A stretch of DNA of 64,000 bases. Source: Apteryx mantelli. Taxonomy: Eukaryota; Chordata; Aves; Apterygiformes; Apterygidae. Below the pieces are notes generated by a model. That model worked only from the letters and a program-made list of their open reading frames with translations, ran no database searches and was not told the DNA's origin. Made by a program: the position numbers and the translations under genes. Location of the stretch: assembly GCF_036417845.1 (NCBI RefSeq), contig NC_090012.1, positions 124,001 through 188,000 of the forward strand, read 5' to 3'. Below are positions 53,466 to 64,000 of this stretch, piece after piece (positions within the stretch are counted from its first letter, which is position 1; each line of letters begins with the position of its first letter).

Positions 53466-54350
53466 GTTCATCCCTCCATCCCTCCCTGCATCCCTGCATC
53501 CATCCCTGCATCCCTGCATCCCTCCATCCTTCCCTCCATCCCTCTTTCCCCCCACATCCCTCCCTCCATCCGTCCCTGCACCCCCCCATCCCTTCTTCCC
53601 CGCACCCCTCTGTCCCTCCTCCATCCCTCCCCGTGTCCCCTCCGTCCCTCCTGCCATCCTGCTCTCTGTCCCCGCATCCCTTCCTGTGGCCCTCCATCCC
53701 TCCTTCCCTCCATCCCTCCTTCCTTCCATCCCTCATTCCCTCCATCCCTCCCCGCATCCCTCCCACCGTCCCCACATCCCTCCGTCCATCCCCACATCCC
53801 TCCATCCCTCCTGCTGTCCCTCCGTCCCTCCATCCGTCCCTTCCACCATCCCCGCATCCCTCCATCCATCCCTCCATCCCTCCATCCATCCCTCCATCCC
53901 TTCATCCATCCCTCCATCCCTTCATCCATCCCTCCCACCATCTCCACATCCCTCCATCCATCCCTCCATCCCTCCCTCCCACCATTCCCCCATCCCTCCA
54001 TCCATCCCTCCATCTGTCCCTCCCACCATCCCCATGTCCCTCCATCCATCCCTCCATCCCTCCCTCCCACCATCTCCACATCCCTCCTGCTGTCCCTCCA
54101 TCCCTCCATCCATCCCTTCCACCATCCCCGCATCCCTCCATCCATCCCTCCATCCCTCCATCCATCCCACCATCCCTCCCTCCCACCATCTCCACATCCC
54201 TCCATCCATCCCTCCATCCCTCCTGCTGTCCCTCCATCCCTCCATCCATCCCTCCCACCATTCCCACATCCCTCCATCCATCCCTCCATCCCTCCCTCCC
54301 ACCATCCCCACATCCCTCCATCCATCCCTCCATCCCTCTGGGCGCGTCTG
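53466..54350. repeat. CATCCCTC/CATC minisatellite
   Basis: About 0.9 kb of pyrimidine-rich units (CATCCCTCCATCCATCCCTC, CTCCCACCATCC), some forming higher-order units of about 70-100 bases. It lies where human GMFG would be expected between LRFN1 and SAMD4B. Confidence 0.95.
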
Positions 54351-54489
54351 CGTGTCCATCCCTCTGTCCATCTCTCCATCCCTGTGTCCGCATCCATCCC
54401 TCCGTCCATCCCTGTTTCTGTGTCCGTCGCTCCGTCCACCCAGGCAGGGCCCAGGCGTCCGGGCCCTGCTCTCACCCATGGACCTTGCT

Positions 54490-55580
54490 GCCCTCGGCCT
54501 GCTGGGGACGCTGGGGACATGCTGGGGGCATTGGGGACATAGTGGGGACACTGGGGACACACTGGGAGTCATGGGGACGCTGGGGATGTTGGGGACATGC
54601 GGGGGGCATTGGGGACATACTGGGGACATGCTGGGGATGGTGGAGATGCTGGGAGTCATGGGGACACTGGGGATGTTGGGGACACGCTGGGGACACTGGG
54701 GACACACCGGGAGTCATGGGGACACTGGGGATGTTGGGGACACGCTGGGAGTCATGGGGACACTGGGGACATTGGGGGCATGCTGGGGGCATTGGGGACA
54801 TACTGGGGACACACTGGGATGTTGGGGACATGCTGGGATTCATGGGGACACTGGGGATGTTGGGGACACACTGGGGATGCTGGGGGCATTTGGGACATAC
54901 TGCAGACATGCTGGGGATGGTGGAGATGCTGGGGACATCGGGGACAGGCTGGGGACACTCTGGGGGGGATGGAGATGTCAGGGACACATTGGGGACATTG
55001 TAGGGATGCTGGGGACACCCTAGGGATGCTGGGGACACATTGGGGATGCTGGGGACATTGTGGACACCCTGGGGATATTGGGGACATCCTGGGGACTTTG
55101 GGGACATGTTGGGGACAATGGGGACACTGGGGATGCTGGGGACACATTGGGGACCTTAGGGACATGTTGGGGACATGGAGGACAGCCTGGGGATGTTGGG
55201 GACACGTTGAGGATGATAGGGACAGCCTGGTGATGCTGGGGACATGGGGAACACCCTGGGGACCTTGGGGACATGTTGGGGACAATGGGGATGATGGGGA
55301 CACACTGGGGATGCCAGGGGCTCATTGGGGGCCCTGGGGACACCCTGGGGACATCAGGGACATCAGGGACATGTTGGGGACATTGAGGACAGCCTGGGGA
55401 CACCCTGGGGACATGGGGATGTTGGAGATGTTGGGGACACGTTGGGGATCCTGGGGACACCTTGGGGATGTTGGGGACATCTGGGACACGTTGGGGACAT
55501 TGAAGACCCTGGGGACACCCTGGGGACATCGGGGACATCAGGGTCATGTTGGGGACAGTGGGGACATCGGGGACCCCCTG
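54490..55580. repeat. TTGGGGACAC/CTGGGGATG minisatellite
   Basis: About 1.1 kb of 9-12-bp units (TTGGGGACA, CTGGGGACAC, CTGGGGATG), with larger units of about 60-80 bases visible. Intergenic. Confidence 0.95.
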
Positions 55581-55639
55581 GGCCGGGCACGGGGGACCCA
55601 GGCGTCCGGGCTGGGGGAGGGGCTGCTCCAGCGAAGGGC

Positions 55640-55950
55640 AGAGTTAAGGGTAACCAGGAGGGGGCGTGGCCCAAAGGGGGGCGTGGTCTAAGGGAGGGGG
55701 CGAGGCCGGCGCAAGGGGGCGGGGCCGGCGAGGGGCCGCGCGGCGCCAGCGGCTCCCCCGCCCCGCCCGACGTCTCAGGGCGCGCCCCCGCGCTCCCATT
55801 GGCTGCGGCGCCGCCGACGGGCACCGGCGCGGGCCAATCAGGTGCCGGGGCGGGGCCGGCGGGCGCGGGAGCCCCCCTCCAGCTCCCCCACCCTCCCCCG
55901 GCCGGAAGCAGCGGCCCCGCCCCCCGCGGGCCCATTGGGCGGTGAGCGGC
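55640..55950 (+). promoter_or_regulatory. SAMD4B: CpG-island promoter of SAMD4B
   Basis: CpG-rich, with ATTGG at 55798-55802, CCAAT at 55834-55838, ATTGG at 55934-55938, and GGGGCGTGG/GGGGCGGGG boxes. It directly precedes the probable first exon. No TATA box. Confidence 0.65.
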
Positions 55951-56100
55951 AGGGTGGCGGAAGGGGCGGGGCGGGCGCGGGTGCGCCGGCGCGCGCAGGC
56001 GCGGTGACGCGTGCGTGCGTGCCGTGCGCGCTGACGTTGCGCGGCGGCTACGGCGCCTCGGTGTGCGGCTGGCGGGGCCCGACGGGCCGCGGCGGCGGCG
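55950..56100 (+). other. SAMD4B: Non-coding first exon of SAMD4B
   Basis: CpG-rich stretch ending GGCGGCGGCG followed by a strong GTGAGT donor (56101). It pairs with the acceptor CTCTCTCCGCAG at 57952. The left limit is approximate. Confidence 0.55.
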
Positions 56101-56629
56101 GTGAGTGCGAGGCCGCCCCGGGGACCGGGCCTGCCCCGGACCGGGCCCCCGGCCGACCCCCTCCGCGGCCGCGACCGTCCTGGGCCGGCCCCCTCCGGTA
56201 CCGGGCCTGGGCCGGGCCCTCCCCCCGCCGGGACCGGGCCTGGGCCTGTTCCTCCCCTTTCCGGTACCGGGGTCGGGCCAGGCTCCCTCCCCTCACACCG
56301 GTACCGGCCCCTTCGCACCAGTACCGGGCCCAGACCCGCCCGTTCTCCGGGACCGCCCTGCTCCGGTACCGGGCTCCTCCCCTTACCGGGCCCGGTCCGA
56401 CCCTCCTCTCCGGTAACGACCCCGCCCCGGTACCGGCCCCGGCCTGATCCCTCCTTCTCTCCGGGGCTGGGCCCGGCCTTCGTTCCCGCCCCCGATGCGG
56501 GAAGCGAAGCCACCGGGATCTCCCCGTTCATCCCCCTCCCCCCCGGGGTGGCCGGGCCCCCGTGTCGCCGACCCTCCCTGCCGGGACCCTCGGGATCCCC
56601 CCGTTCTCCCCGGAGGCCCTTCATGGTTC

Positions 56630-57480
56630 TGGGACCCTCGTGGTCCTGGGATGCCCGGGCCCCCCCCCGTGCTCCTGACTGGACCCCCCCAGTCCCTGGA
56701 TCCCCCCAATCCCCCAGGCTGGACCCCCACAATCCTGCCCCCCCCCATTCCCCGGCCAGGACCCCCATGGTCCCGGCCCCCCCCCCTCCTGCCCCCAGGT
56801 GGGACCCCCGGACCCCCACGTCCCCCAGGCCGGGCCCCCCGCGATCCTGGGACCCCCAGGACCCCCACGTCCCTTAGGCCAATCCCCCACAGTCCTGGGG
56901 CGCCCGGGACCCCCACGTCCCCCAGGCCGGGCCCCCCCCGGTCCTGGGGTGCCCGGGACCCCCACGTCCCCCAGGCTGGGCCCCCCGCGATCCTGGGACC
57001 CCCAGGACCCCCACGTCCCTTAGGCCAATCCCCCACAGTCCTGGGGCGCCCGGGACCCCCACGTCCCCCAGGCCGGGCCCCCCCCAGTCCTGGGACCCTG
57101 GGCACCCCCACGTCCCCCAGGCTGGGTCACCCCCCGGTCCTGGGGCACCCGGGACCCCCATGTCCCTCAGGCTAATCCCCCACAGTCCTGGGGCACCTGG
57201 AACCCCCACATCCCCCAGGCTGGGCCCCCCCCCCGGTCCTGGGGTGCCTGGGACCCCCACGTCCCACAGGCCAATCCCTCGTGGTCCTGGGACCCCCGGG
57301 ACCCCCACGTCCCTTAGGCCAATCCCCCACAGTCCTGGGGTACCTGGAACCCCCACGTCCCCCAGGCTGGCCCCCCCCCCGGTCCTGGGACCCCGGGGAC
57401 CCCCACGTCCCCCAGGCTGGGTCCCCCCCGGTCCTGGGACCCCCATGTTCTCTGGGCTGAGACCCTCATGGCCATGGGAC
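56630..57480. repeat. Minisatellite CCCCCACGTCCCCCAGGC in SAMD4B intron 1
   Basis: About 13 units of 55-65 bases: GTCCTGGGACCCCCAGGACC plus CCCACGTCCCCCAGGC and a variable middle (CCGGGCCCCCC or CAATCCCCCACA). Confidence 0.9.
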
Positions 57481-57539
57481 CCCCCCCCAATTCTCCTCCC
57501 ACTAACTGGGAGCAGGTATGAGGGGGGCCACACTGGGAA

Positions 57540-57900
57540 AGCCTGGGGGGGGGCCGAACGGCACCCCCCAGATTATCCTGACTATATTGGGGGGCTGAAC
57601 TGGCCCCCCACGCAGTCCCAGTTGCACGGGGGGGGCCGAACGGGACCCCCCTAGATTATCCTAACTATATTGGGGAGCTGAACTGGCCCCCCATGCAGGC
57701 CCAGTTGCACGGCGGGGGGCTGAACTGGGCCCCCCAGATCATTCTGAGTATATTGGGGGGCTGAACTGGCCCCCCACGCAGTCCCAGTTGCACTGGGGGG
57801 CTGAACTGGGCCCCCAACCTGGTCCCAGTTGCACTGGGGGGGCTGAACTGGGCCCCGACCTGGTCCCAGTAGCACTGGGGGGGCTAAACTGGCCCCCCCC
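57540..57900. repeat. GGGGGGCTGAACTGGGCCCC minisatellite
   Basis: Six to seven units of about 45-65 bases with GGCTGAACTGGCCCCCCA and GTCCCAGTTGCAC. It ends 50 bases before the second exon of SAMD4B. Confidence 0.9.
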
Positions 57901-57952
57901 AGCCGTTCTGGGCGGTGCCGTAACGCCGCCCCCGTCTCCGCTCTCTCCGCAG

Positions 57953-58210
57953 GGATCTCCGGGGCGCTCCGCGGCCGCACAGCAACACCGGGGGGGCCCG
58001 GCCGGAGCCGCGGGGGCCTCGCGCCCCCCCGCCGCACGCCCGCCCCGCTTCGGCGGCCCGCCGACTCCACGCCCGGCCCCCGCGGGGGTCGCCGCCGCCG
58101 TCGCCGCCGCGCCGAAACCATGTGAGGGGGGGCACGGCCGGGCCCGCGTCTCCTCGCCGCCGCCGCCGCCCGCTCCCACCGTTCCCACCGCTCCCGCCGC
58201 CGCCGCCACC
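57953..58210 (+). other. SAMD4B: 5'UTR in the second exon of SAMD4B
   Basis: 258 CpG-rich bases between the CTCTCTCCGCAG acceptor and the ATG. GCC and CCG triplets are frequent. Confidence 0.65.
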
Positions 58211-61200
58211 ATGATGTTCCGGGACCAGGTGGGGATCCTGGCGGGGTGGTTCAAGGGCTGGAACGAGTGCGAGCAGACGGTGGCCTTGCTCTCGCTGCTC
58301 AAGCGCGTCACCCGCACCCAGGCCCGCTTCCTGCAGCTCTGCCTCGAGCACTCGCTGGCCGACTGCGCCGAGATCCACGTCCTCGAGGCCGAAGCCAACA
58401 GCGCCGGTGAGTCCCGCGCCGGCGCCGCGCCGCCTTCCGAAACGCGCTGGCTTCGCCCGGAGAAAAGCGCAGCCCCCCCCCCCCCGGAGCGGTTTTCCTC
58501 GGGGCCGTTTGCATTCCTGGCATTCCTGGAGCCGGGCCCGGGGGTTGGGGCGCTCTCTCCCCGGAGCCGCGCGCCTCCGCCGCTTGCTTCCTTCCTGCCG
58601 CGCCGGGGAGCCCCTGGCGCTCGGCCCCGGCTCGCTTTTTTCCTGCCGGGAGAAGCTTTTCCGCCTGATGCGAGCGCCGAGCCCCCCTTGCGGCCGGCGC
58701 GCGGGGAGAAAGCAGGGGGGGGCGGCGGAAACGGCGCCAAACCGAACGCCACCGCTTCGACCTCCGCTTCCCCCCCGAGCTTTATAATTTCCCGGGCGCT
58801 GCTTTTCGGGAAGGAGGGAGGAGGAAAAGCCGGGGGGGGATCTCAGCCACCTCTCCCCCCCGCCTCCCCCCCGGCAGCCGTCATCAGCCAGTGGCCGCAG
58901 GAGCCGAAGGAGAAGGCCGTTTCGCTGCTGCTCTCGCACCTGCCGCTGCTGCAGCCCGGCAACGCCGAGGCCAAGGCCGAGTACATGAAGCTGCTGCAGA
59001 AGGTGCTCGCTTACTCCATCGAGAGCAACCAGTTCGTGGAGGAGAGCCGGCAGCTGCTCTCCTACGCCCTCATCCACCCCGCCACCACCCTGGACGACCG
59101 CAACTCCCTGGCCCTGTGGCTCGGCCACCTGGAAGAGCGCCTGGCCGGCGCTTACGGCGCCCGCGGCCGCCCCGAGGCCCCTTTCCACTCGCGCCAGGGC
59201 TCCGACGAGTGGCAGGCGCCCGGCGAGGCCGCCCTCGCCGACCTGGCGCCCGGCTGGCAGGACAAGGCGCCTCGCGAGAACGGACACTTGCCCTTCCACT
59301 CCTCCAGCTCCGTGCCCGCCGCCATCAACAGCCTCGGCGGCAACCCAGGTGAGCAGGAGGCGGGGGGGGGGGTCACCGGGAACGCGCCGTGCCGGTCCCG
59401 AGGGGATGGGGGGGAACCGGGGATGCTCCGTGACAGTCCTGGGGGGACAACGGGGCACGGAGGGTGCTGGGGACGCTCTGTGCCAGTCCCGAGGGGATGG
59501 GGGGACCGGGGATGCTCTGTGACAGCCCTATGGGGACAAGGGGACACAGAGGGCACTGGGGACACTCCGTGCCAGTCCCGAGGGGATGGGGGGGGGACCG
59601 GGGATGCTCCGTGACAGCCCTGGGGGAACAAGGGGACACAGAGGGGACTGAGGATGCTCCATGCCAGTCCCGAGGGGACAGGGGGGACTGGGGATGCTCT
59701 GTGACAGCCCTGGGGGGACAAGGGGACACGGAGGGGGGACCTAGGATGCTCCATGACAGCCCTGGGGGGACAAGAGGACTTGAGGGAGGGAATCAGAGAC
59801 CCCCTGCACCAGCCCTGGTGATCTGGAGGGGACAAGGGGGACCCAGGGGGGGATCAGAGACTCCCTGCATCAACCCTGATGACGCAGAGGGGACAAGGGG
59901 GACCCAGGGTGGGATCAGGGATCCCCCACACCAGCCCTGGTGACCTGGAGGGGACAAGGGGGACCCAGGGGGGATCAGAGACCCCCTGCGCCAGCCCTGA
60001 TGACCTGGAGGGGACAAGGGGGACCCAGAGGGGGATCAGAGACCCCCTGCGCCAGCCCTGGTGACGCGGAGGGGACAAGAGGGACCCAGAGAGGGATCAG
60101 GGACGCCCTGGTGACGTAGAGGGGACAAGGGGGACCCGGGGGGGGGGATCAGAGCCCCCCCCACACCATCCCTGATGACACGGAGGGGACAAGGTGTGTG
60201 TGTGTGGGGGGGGGATATCAGGGCCGCCCCGCGCCCACCCTCGTTCCCAAAACCTCCGCAGCGGATCCCGGCGCCCCCCGGGGGCGGTGGCAAATCCGGC
60301 AGTGGGGGGACACCCACGCCGTGTCCCCCCCCCCCCCGTTCTCGCCCCCGCAGCCCTGCCCTGCCAGCTGCACGCCAGCCCGCTGAAGCGCTCGCTGTCG
60401 CTGGCGCCCGGCAGCCCCCAGGCGGGCGGCGAGTGGCCCGGCGGTGACGAGCCCGGCGCCCGGCCGCCCTTCGGGCCCGGCGAGCACGCGCCCCTCTCGC
60501 CGCAGAGCAGCGTGGCCTCGTCGGGCAGCGAGCAGACCGAGGAGCCCGCCGGCGGCCGCAACACCTTCCAGGAGGACGGCAGCGGCATGAAAGGTAGCGC
60601 TCGGGGACACGGGGGACGCCCCGGGGCGCCCGCCGGCCCGCCTCACCCGCCCCGCGCGTGTCCCCGTCCCCCCTCGCAGACGTCCCGTCGTGGCTCAAGA
60701 GCCTGCGGCTGCACAAATACGCCGCCCTCTTCGCCCAGATGACCTACGAGGAGATGATGACCCTCACGGAGCATCACCTGGAGTCGCAGGTGGCTCTCCG
60801 CCCCCCCCCGGGGGGCGCGTCCCCCTTTCCGCGTCGTCCCCTTCGTGTCCCCTCCCCGTCCTCATCCTCCTCTCCCTCTGCCCGCAGAATGTCACCAAAG
60901 GGGCCCGCCACAAGATCGCTCTCAGCATCCAGAAGCTGCGCGAGAGGCAGAGCGTCCTCAAGTCGCTGGAGAAGGTGCGGAGGGGCGGCGGGGTGGCCCT
61001 GGCGTTGTCCCCAACCGCCCGCCCCGTCTCCCCCAGGCTGGCAGGGTCGCTCCTGTGTTCCCTGGGGTCCCCCCGGGTCCCTCCTGTGTTCCTGCGTTTA
61101 GCCCAGGGTGTTCCTGGTCCCCCTGGGTCCCTGGGTCCCTCCTGTGTCCCTGGTCCCGGCCCAGGGTGTCCCTGGGTCCCTCCTGTGTCCCTGGATCCCT

Positions 61201-63660
61201 CCTATGTCCCTGGTCCCAGCCCGGGGTGTCCCTGGGTCCCCCCTGTGTCCCTGGTCCCAGCCCGGGGTGTCCCTGGTCCCCCCTGTGTCCCTGGTCCCGG
61301 CCCAGGGAGTCCCTGGTTCCCCCCCCATGTCCCTGGGTCCCTCCTGTGTCCCTGGTTCCCCCCCTGTGTCCCTGGGGCTGGCCCGGGGTGTCCCTGTGTC
61401 CCTAGAGCTGGTCCAAAGTGTCCCTTGTCCCCCCTCCCATGTCCCTGGGGCTGGTAGAGGGTCCTTTGTGCCCCCCGTGTCCCTGGGGCCAGCCCCGGGG
61501 TGTCTTTGACCCTCCCCTGAGCCCCCCTTGTCCCCCAGTGTCCCCAGAGCTGGTACGGGGGGTCTCTGGTGCCCCCCCAGGTCCCCTTGTCCCCACCTTG
61601 TCCCCAGGGTTTTCCTGGGATGTCCCCCCCCGTGTCACATCCCCTTGTCTTCAGGGCTGTCCCCGGTCACCCCAGGTCCCTGGCGGGTCCCCGTGTCCCC
61701 CCCCCCCACCCACGTGTCCCCGTGTCCCCCCCCCGCAGGACATCCTCGAGGGGGGGAACCTGTGGACGGCGCTGCAGGAGCTGCAGCAGATCATGGTGAC
61801 GCCCATCAAGGCCTTCCGGCCCCCCGCGGCGGCGCCCCCCGCGCCCCCCCCTGCCGCCACCGCCGCCGCCGCCGCCAACGGGGCCCCCGCCAAGGACCCC
61901 CCCGGGGGGGAGGCCTTCGCCCCCCACCCGGCCGCCGACGCCGAGGCCCCCGCCGCCCCCGTGCCCGAGGGCGACATCCCCGGGCAGTTCACCCGCGTCA
62001 TGGGCAAGGGTGAGCGAGAGCCGCCCGGACGCCTGGGTCCCTGCCGCGGCGGGGGGGGGGGGGGGGGGGCATCCGGATGCCTGGGTCCCCTTTTGGGGGG
62101 GAGTCAGGGACTCCTGGGTCCCTTATTGAGGGATTGGGGGGGGTCCAGGGACTCCTGGGTCCCTTAATGGGGGATTGGGGGGGTCCCGGGACTCCTGGGT
62201 CCCATATTGGGGGGGGGGTCTTGGGACTCCTGAGTCCCTAAAGGGGGGATTGGGGGGGTCCCAGGGCTCCTGGGCTCCCTAAGGGGGGGCTGGGGGGAGG
62301 TTTGGGACTCCTGGGTCCTTTAATGGGGGATTGGGGGGGTCCCGGGCCTCCTGGGCTCCCTAAAGGGGGCTGGGGGGGGGTCTGGGACTCCTGGGTCCCA
62401 TATTGGGGGGGGTCCAGGGACTCCTGGGTCCCTTAATGGGGGATTGGGGGGGGTCCCAGGACTCCTGGGCTCCCTAATGGGGGGCTGGGGGGGTCCCAGG
62501 ACTCCTGGGTCCCATATTGGGGGGGGTCCTGGGACTCCTGAGTCCCTAAAGGGGGGATTGGGGGGGTCCCAGGACTCCTGGGCTCCCTAATGAGGGCCTG
62601 GGGGGGGTCCCAGGACTCCTGGGTCCCACATTGGGGGGGGTCTTGGGACTCCTGGGTCTCTTACTGGGGAATTGGGGGGGGGTCCCAGGACTCCTAGGTC
62701 CCTTATTGGGGGATTGAGGGGGGTCCCGGGACTCCTGGGCTCCCTAATAGGGGTCTGGGGGGGGTCTGGGACTCCTAGGTCCTTTATTGAGGGATTGGGG
62801 GGAGTCCCAGGACTCCTGGGCTCCCTAATGAGGGGCTGGGGGGAGTCCCAGGACTCCTGGATCCCTTATTGAGGGATTGGGGGGGGTCCCAGGACTCCTG
62901 GGTCCCATATTGGGGGGGGTCTTGGGACTCCTGGGTCCCTTATAGGGGGATTGGGGGGGTCCCAGGGCTCCTGGGCTCCCTAATGGGGGGCTGGGGGGGG
63001 TCTGGGACTCCTGGGTCCCTTAATGGGGGATTGGGGGGAGTCCCAGGACTCCTGGGCTCCCTAATGGGGGGCTGGGGGGGTCCCAGGACTCCTGGGTCCC
63101 ATATTGGGGGGGGTCTTGGGACTCCTGGGTCCTTTAATGGGGGATTGGGGGGATCCCAGGACTCCAGGGCTCCCTAATGGGGGATTGGGTGGGATCCCGG
63201 GGCTCCTGGGTCCCTTTATGGGGAGATTGGGGGTCCCAGGACTCCTGGACTCCCTAAAGGGGGGCAGGGGGGGTCCCAGGACACCTGGGTCCCCTCCTCA
63301 CCCCCCCCCCGTCCCCCCCGTTTCCCCCCCCCCCCCCAGTGTGCACCCAGCTGCTGGTGTCGCGGCCGGACGAGGAGAACATCACCGGTTACCTCCAGCT
63401 CCTCGAGAAGTGCCTGACGCACGAGGTAGGGGGGCCGGGGCGGGCTCCCGGATGCCTGGGCCCCCGCGGGGGGGTGCGGGGGGGTGCAGGGGGGTCCCGG
63501 CCCCCCCCCCTGACGCCCCCCCCCCCCCACCCCCGGCGCAGGCGTTCACGGAGACGCAGAAGAAGAGGCTCCTCTCCTGGAAGCAGCAAGTGCTGAAGCT
63601 GCTCCGGGCTTTCCCCAAGAAGGTGCCGCTCGACGTCCCCGGCTACCGGCCCCCCAAGGG
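58211..63660 (+). CDS. SAMD4B: Sterile alpha motif domain protein 4B (Smaug2), partial
   Basis: Cytoplasmic RNA-binding translational repressor related to Drosophila Smaug. Coding exons: 58211-58406, 58878-59348, 60354-60593, 60680-60789, 60888-60974, 61739-62009, 63340-63425 and 63542-63660, with GT-AG ends and consistent phases. They give 526 codons plus two bases; the 3' part lies beyond the window. The protein starts [20 protein letters not shown], as in human. The N-terminal Smaug homology region (1-160) contains [10 protein letters not shown] and [21 protein letters not shown] Ser-rich linker holds [16 protein letters not shown]. The SAM domain is at 303-368 ([43 protein letters not shown]). 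Exon 6 carries a low-complexity Pro/Ala stretch before [13 protein letters not shown]. The PHAT-like segment [14 protein letters not shown] follows. Codon use is extremely GC-rich. Confidence 0.96.
59370..59770. repeat. GGGGATGCTCCGTGACAGCC minisatellite in SAMD4B intron
   Basis: Units of about 60 bases with CCGTGCCAGTCCCGAGGGGA or CTGTGACAGCCCTGGGGGGA and ACAAGGGGACACGGAGG. Confidence 0.9.
59771..60180. repeat. About 62-bp minisatellite GATCAGAGACCCCCTGCGCC
   Basis: Six to seven units: GATCAGAGACCCCCTGCGCC, AGCCCTGGTGACCTGGAGG, GGACAAGGGGGACCCAGGGG. It is contiguous with the preceding array and shares the GGACAAGGGG block. Confidence 0.95.
61030..61520. repeat. GTGTCCCTGGTCCCGGCCCA minisatellite in SAMD4B intron
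   Basis: Degenerate units of 20-45 bases: TCCCTCCTGTGTCCCTGG and CCCGGCCCAGGGTGTCCCTG. Confidence 0.9.
62030..63290. repeat. About 40-bp minisatellite GGACTCCTGGGTCCC in SAMD4B intron
   Basis: About 30 units: GGGACTCCTGGGTCCCTTA, then ATGGGGGATTGGGGGGGTCC. It fills nearly the whole 1.3-kb intron. The first copies (62023, 62078) read GGACGCCTGGGTCCC and GGATGCCTGGGTCCC, so the array seems to have grown from the dispersed motif. Confidence 0.95.
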
Positions 63661-64000
63661 GTAAGTGGGGGCCCGGGGGGGTCCCTATGTCCTTCCCCCC
63701 CCCGCCAGGGGGGTCTGGGGGTCCCCGGGGTGCCTCAGTTTCCCCCTAGGACCCTTCATGTGCCCTGCTTCCCCCCGTTCCAGGAGGTCTGGGGGGGGTG
63801 TTTCCCCCCCGGGGGGTCTTGGGCACCCCTGGGTGCCTCCTTATCCCCCGTGGGTGCCCCAGTGTCCCCCCCCCAAGTGTGTTGGGGGGGCCCTGGGTGC
63901 CTCAGTTTCCCCCCTGGAGGGGGTCTCAGGCCCCTTGGGTGCCCCAGTGCCCCCCTAAGAGTGTCAGGTTTCCCCCCGGGTGCCTCAGTTTCTCTCCTGG

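Overview
The window reads as vertebrate nuclear DNA, most likely a bird GC-rich microchromosome, although another sauropsid cannot be excluded. Introns are short and very GC-rich, long G or C runs are frequent, and minisatellites fill much of the space between exons. Gene content and order follow human 19q13.2: SARS2, MRPS12, one FBXO17/FBXO27-type gene, PAK4, a fragment of NCCRP1, SYCN, LRFN1 and SAMD4B. No CR1 LINE, LTR element or other recent transposon was recognised by eye.

Layout. 1-5 kb holds three leftward genes: exon 1 of SARS2 (94-381, the rest lies off the left edge), MRPS12 (1359-1924, two coding exons) and a five-exon F-box/FBA gene (2803-4130). A CpG island at about 4.9-5.41 kb carries the probable non-coding first exon of PAK4, which runs rightward. 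A purine-rich minisatellite (5.4-6.5 kb) follows, then a mostly unique PAK4 intron of about 24.9 kb with little CpG depletion. The PAK4 coding exons lie at 30308-38301 and encode 669 residues.

From 38.4 kb almost every non-coding stretch is tandem repeat. In this part lie a PAK4 3'UTR minisatellite, an NCCRP1-like last exon (+, about 40.31-40.47 kb), intronless SYCN (-, 41084-41479), five 77-bp units built on the 5S rRNA internal promoter (42.54-42.94 kb), and LRFN1 (-, coding 45204-48637) with two probable 5'UTR exons at 49.66-49.71 kb and ending at 52594. SAMD4B (+) starts from a CpG island at 55.7-56.1 kb; eight coding exons (58211-63660) are present and the gene runs off the right edge.

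The genes do not form a pathway; they are a conserved synteny block. SARS2 and MRPS12 serve mitochondrial translation, the F-box protein ubiquitin-ligase glycoprotein recognition, PAK4 Cdc42 signalling, SYCN pancreatic zymogen granules, LRFN1 synaptic adhesion, and SAMD4B post-transcriptional repression. The points most worth a second look are the reversed orientation of MRPS12 relative to human, the 5S-promoter array, the NCCRP1 remnant amid repeats, a one-base frame inconsistency in LRFN1 exon 1, a 15-bp motif dispersed across the window, and the sharp change from unique to minisatellite DNA near 38.4 kb. Exon limits come from reading splice sites and known protein families by eye; no alignment or database search was run.
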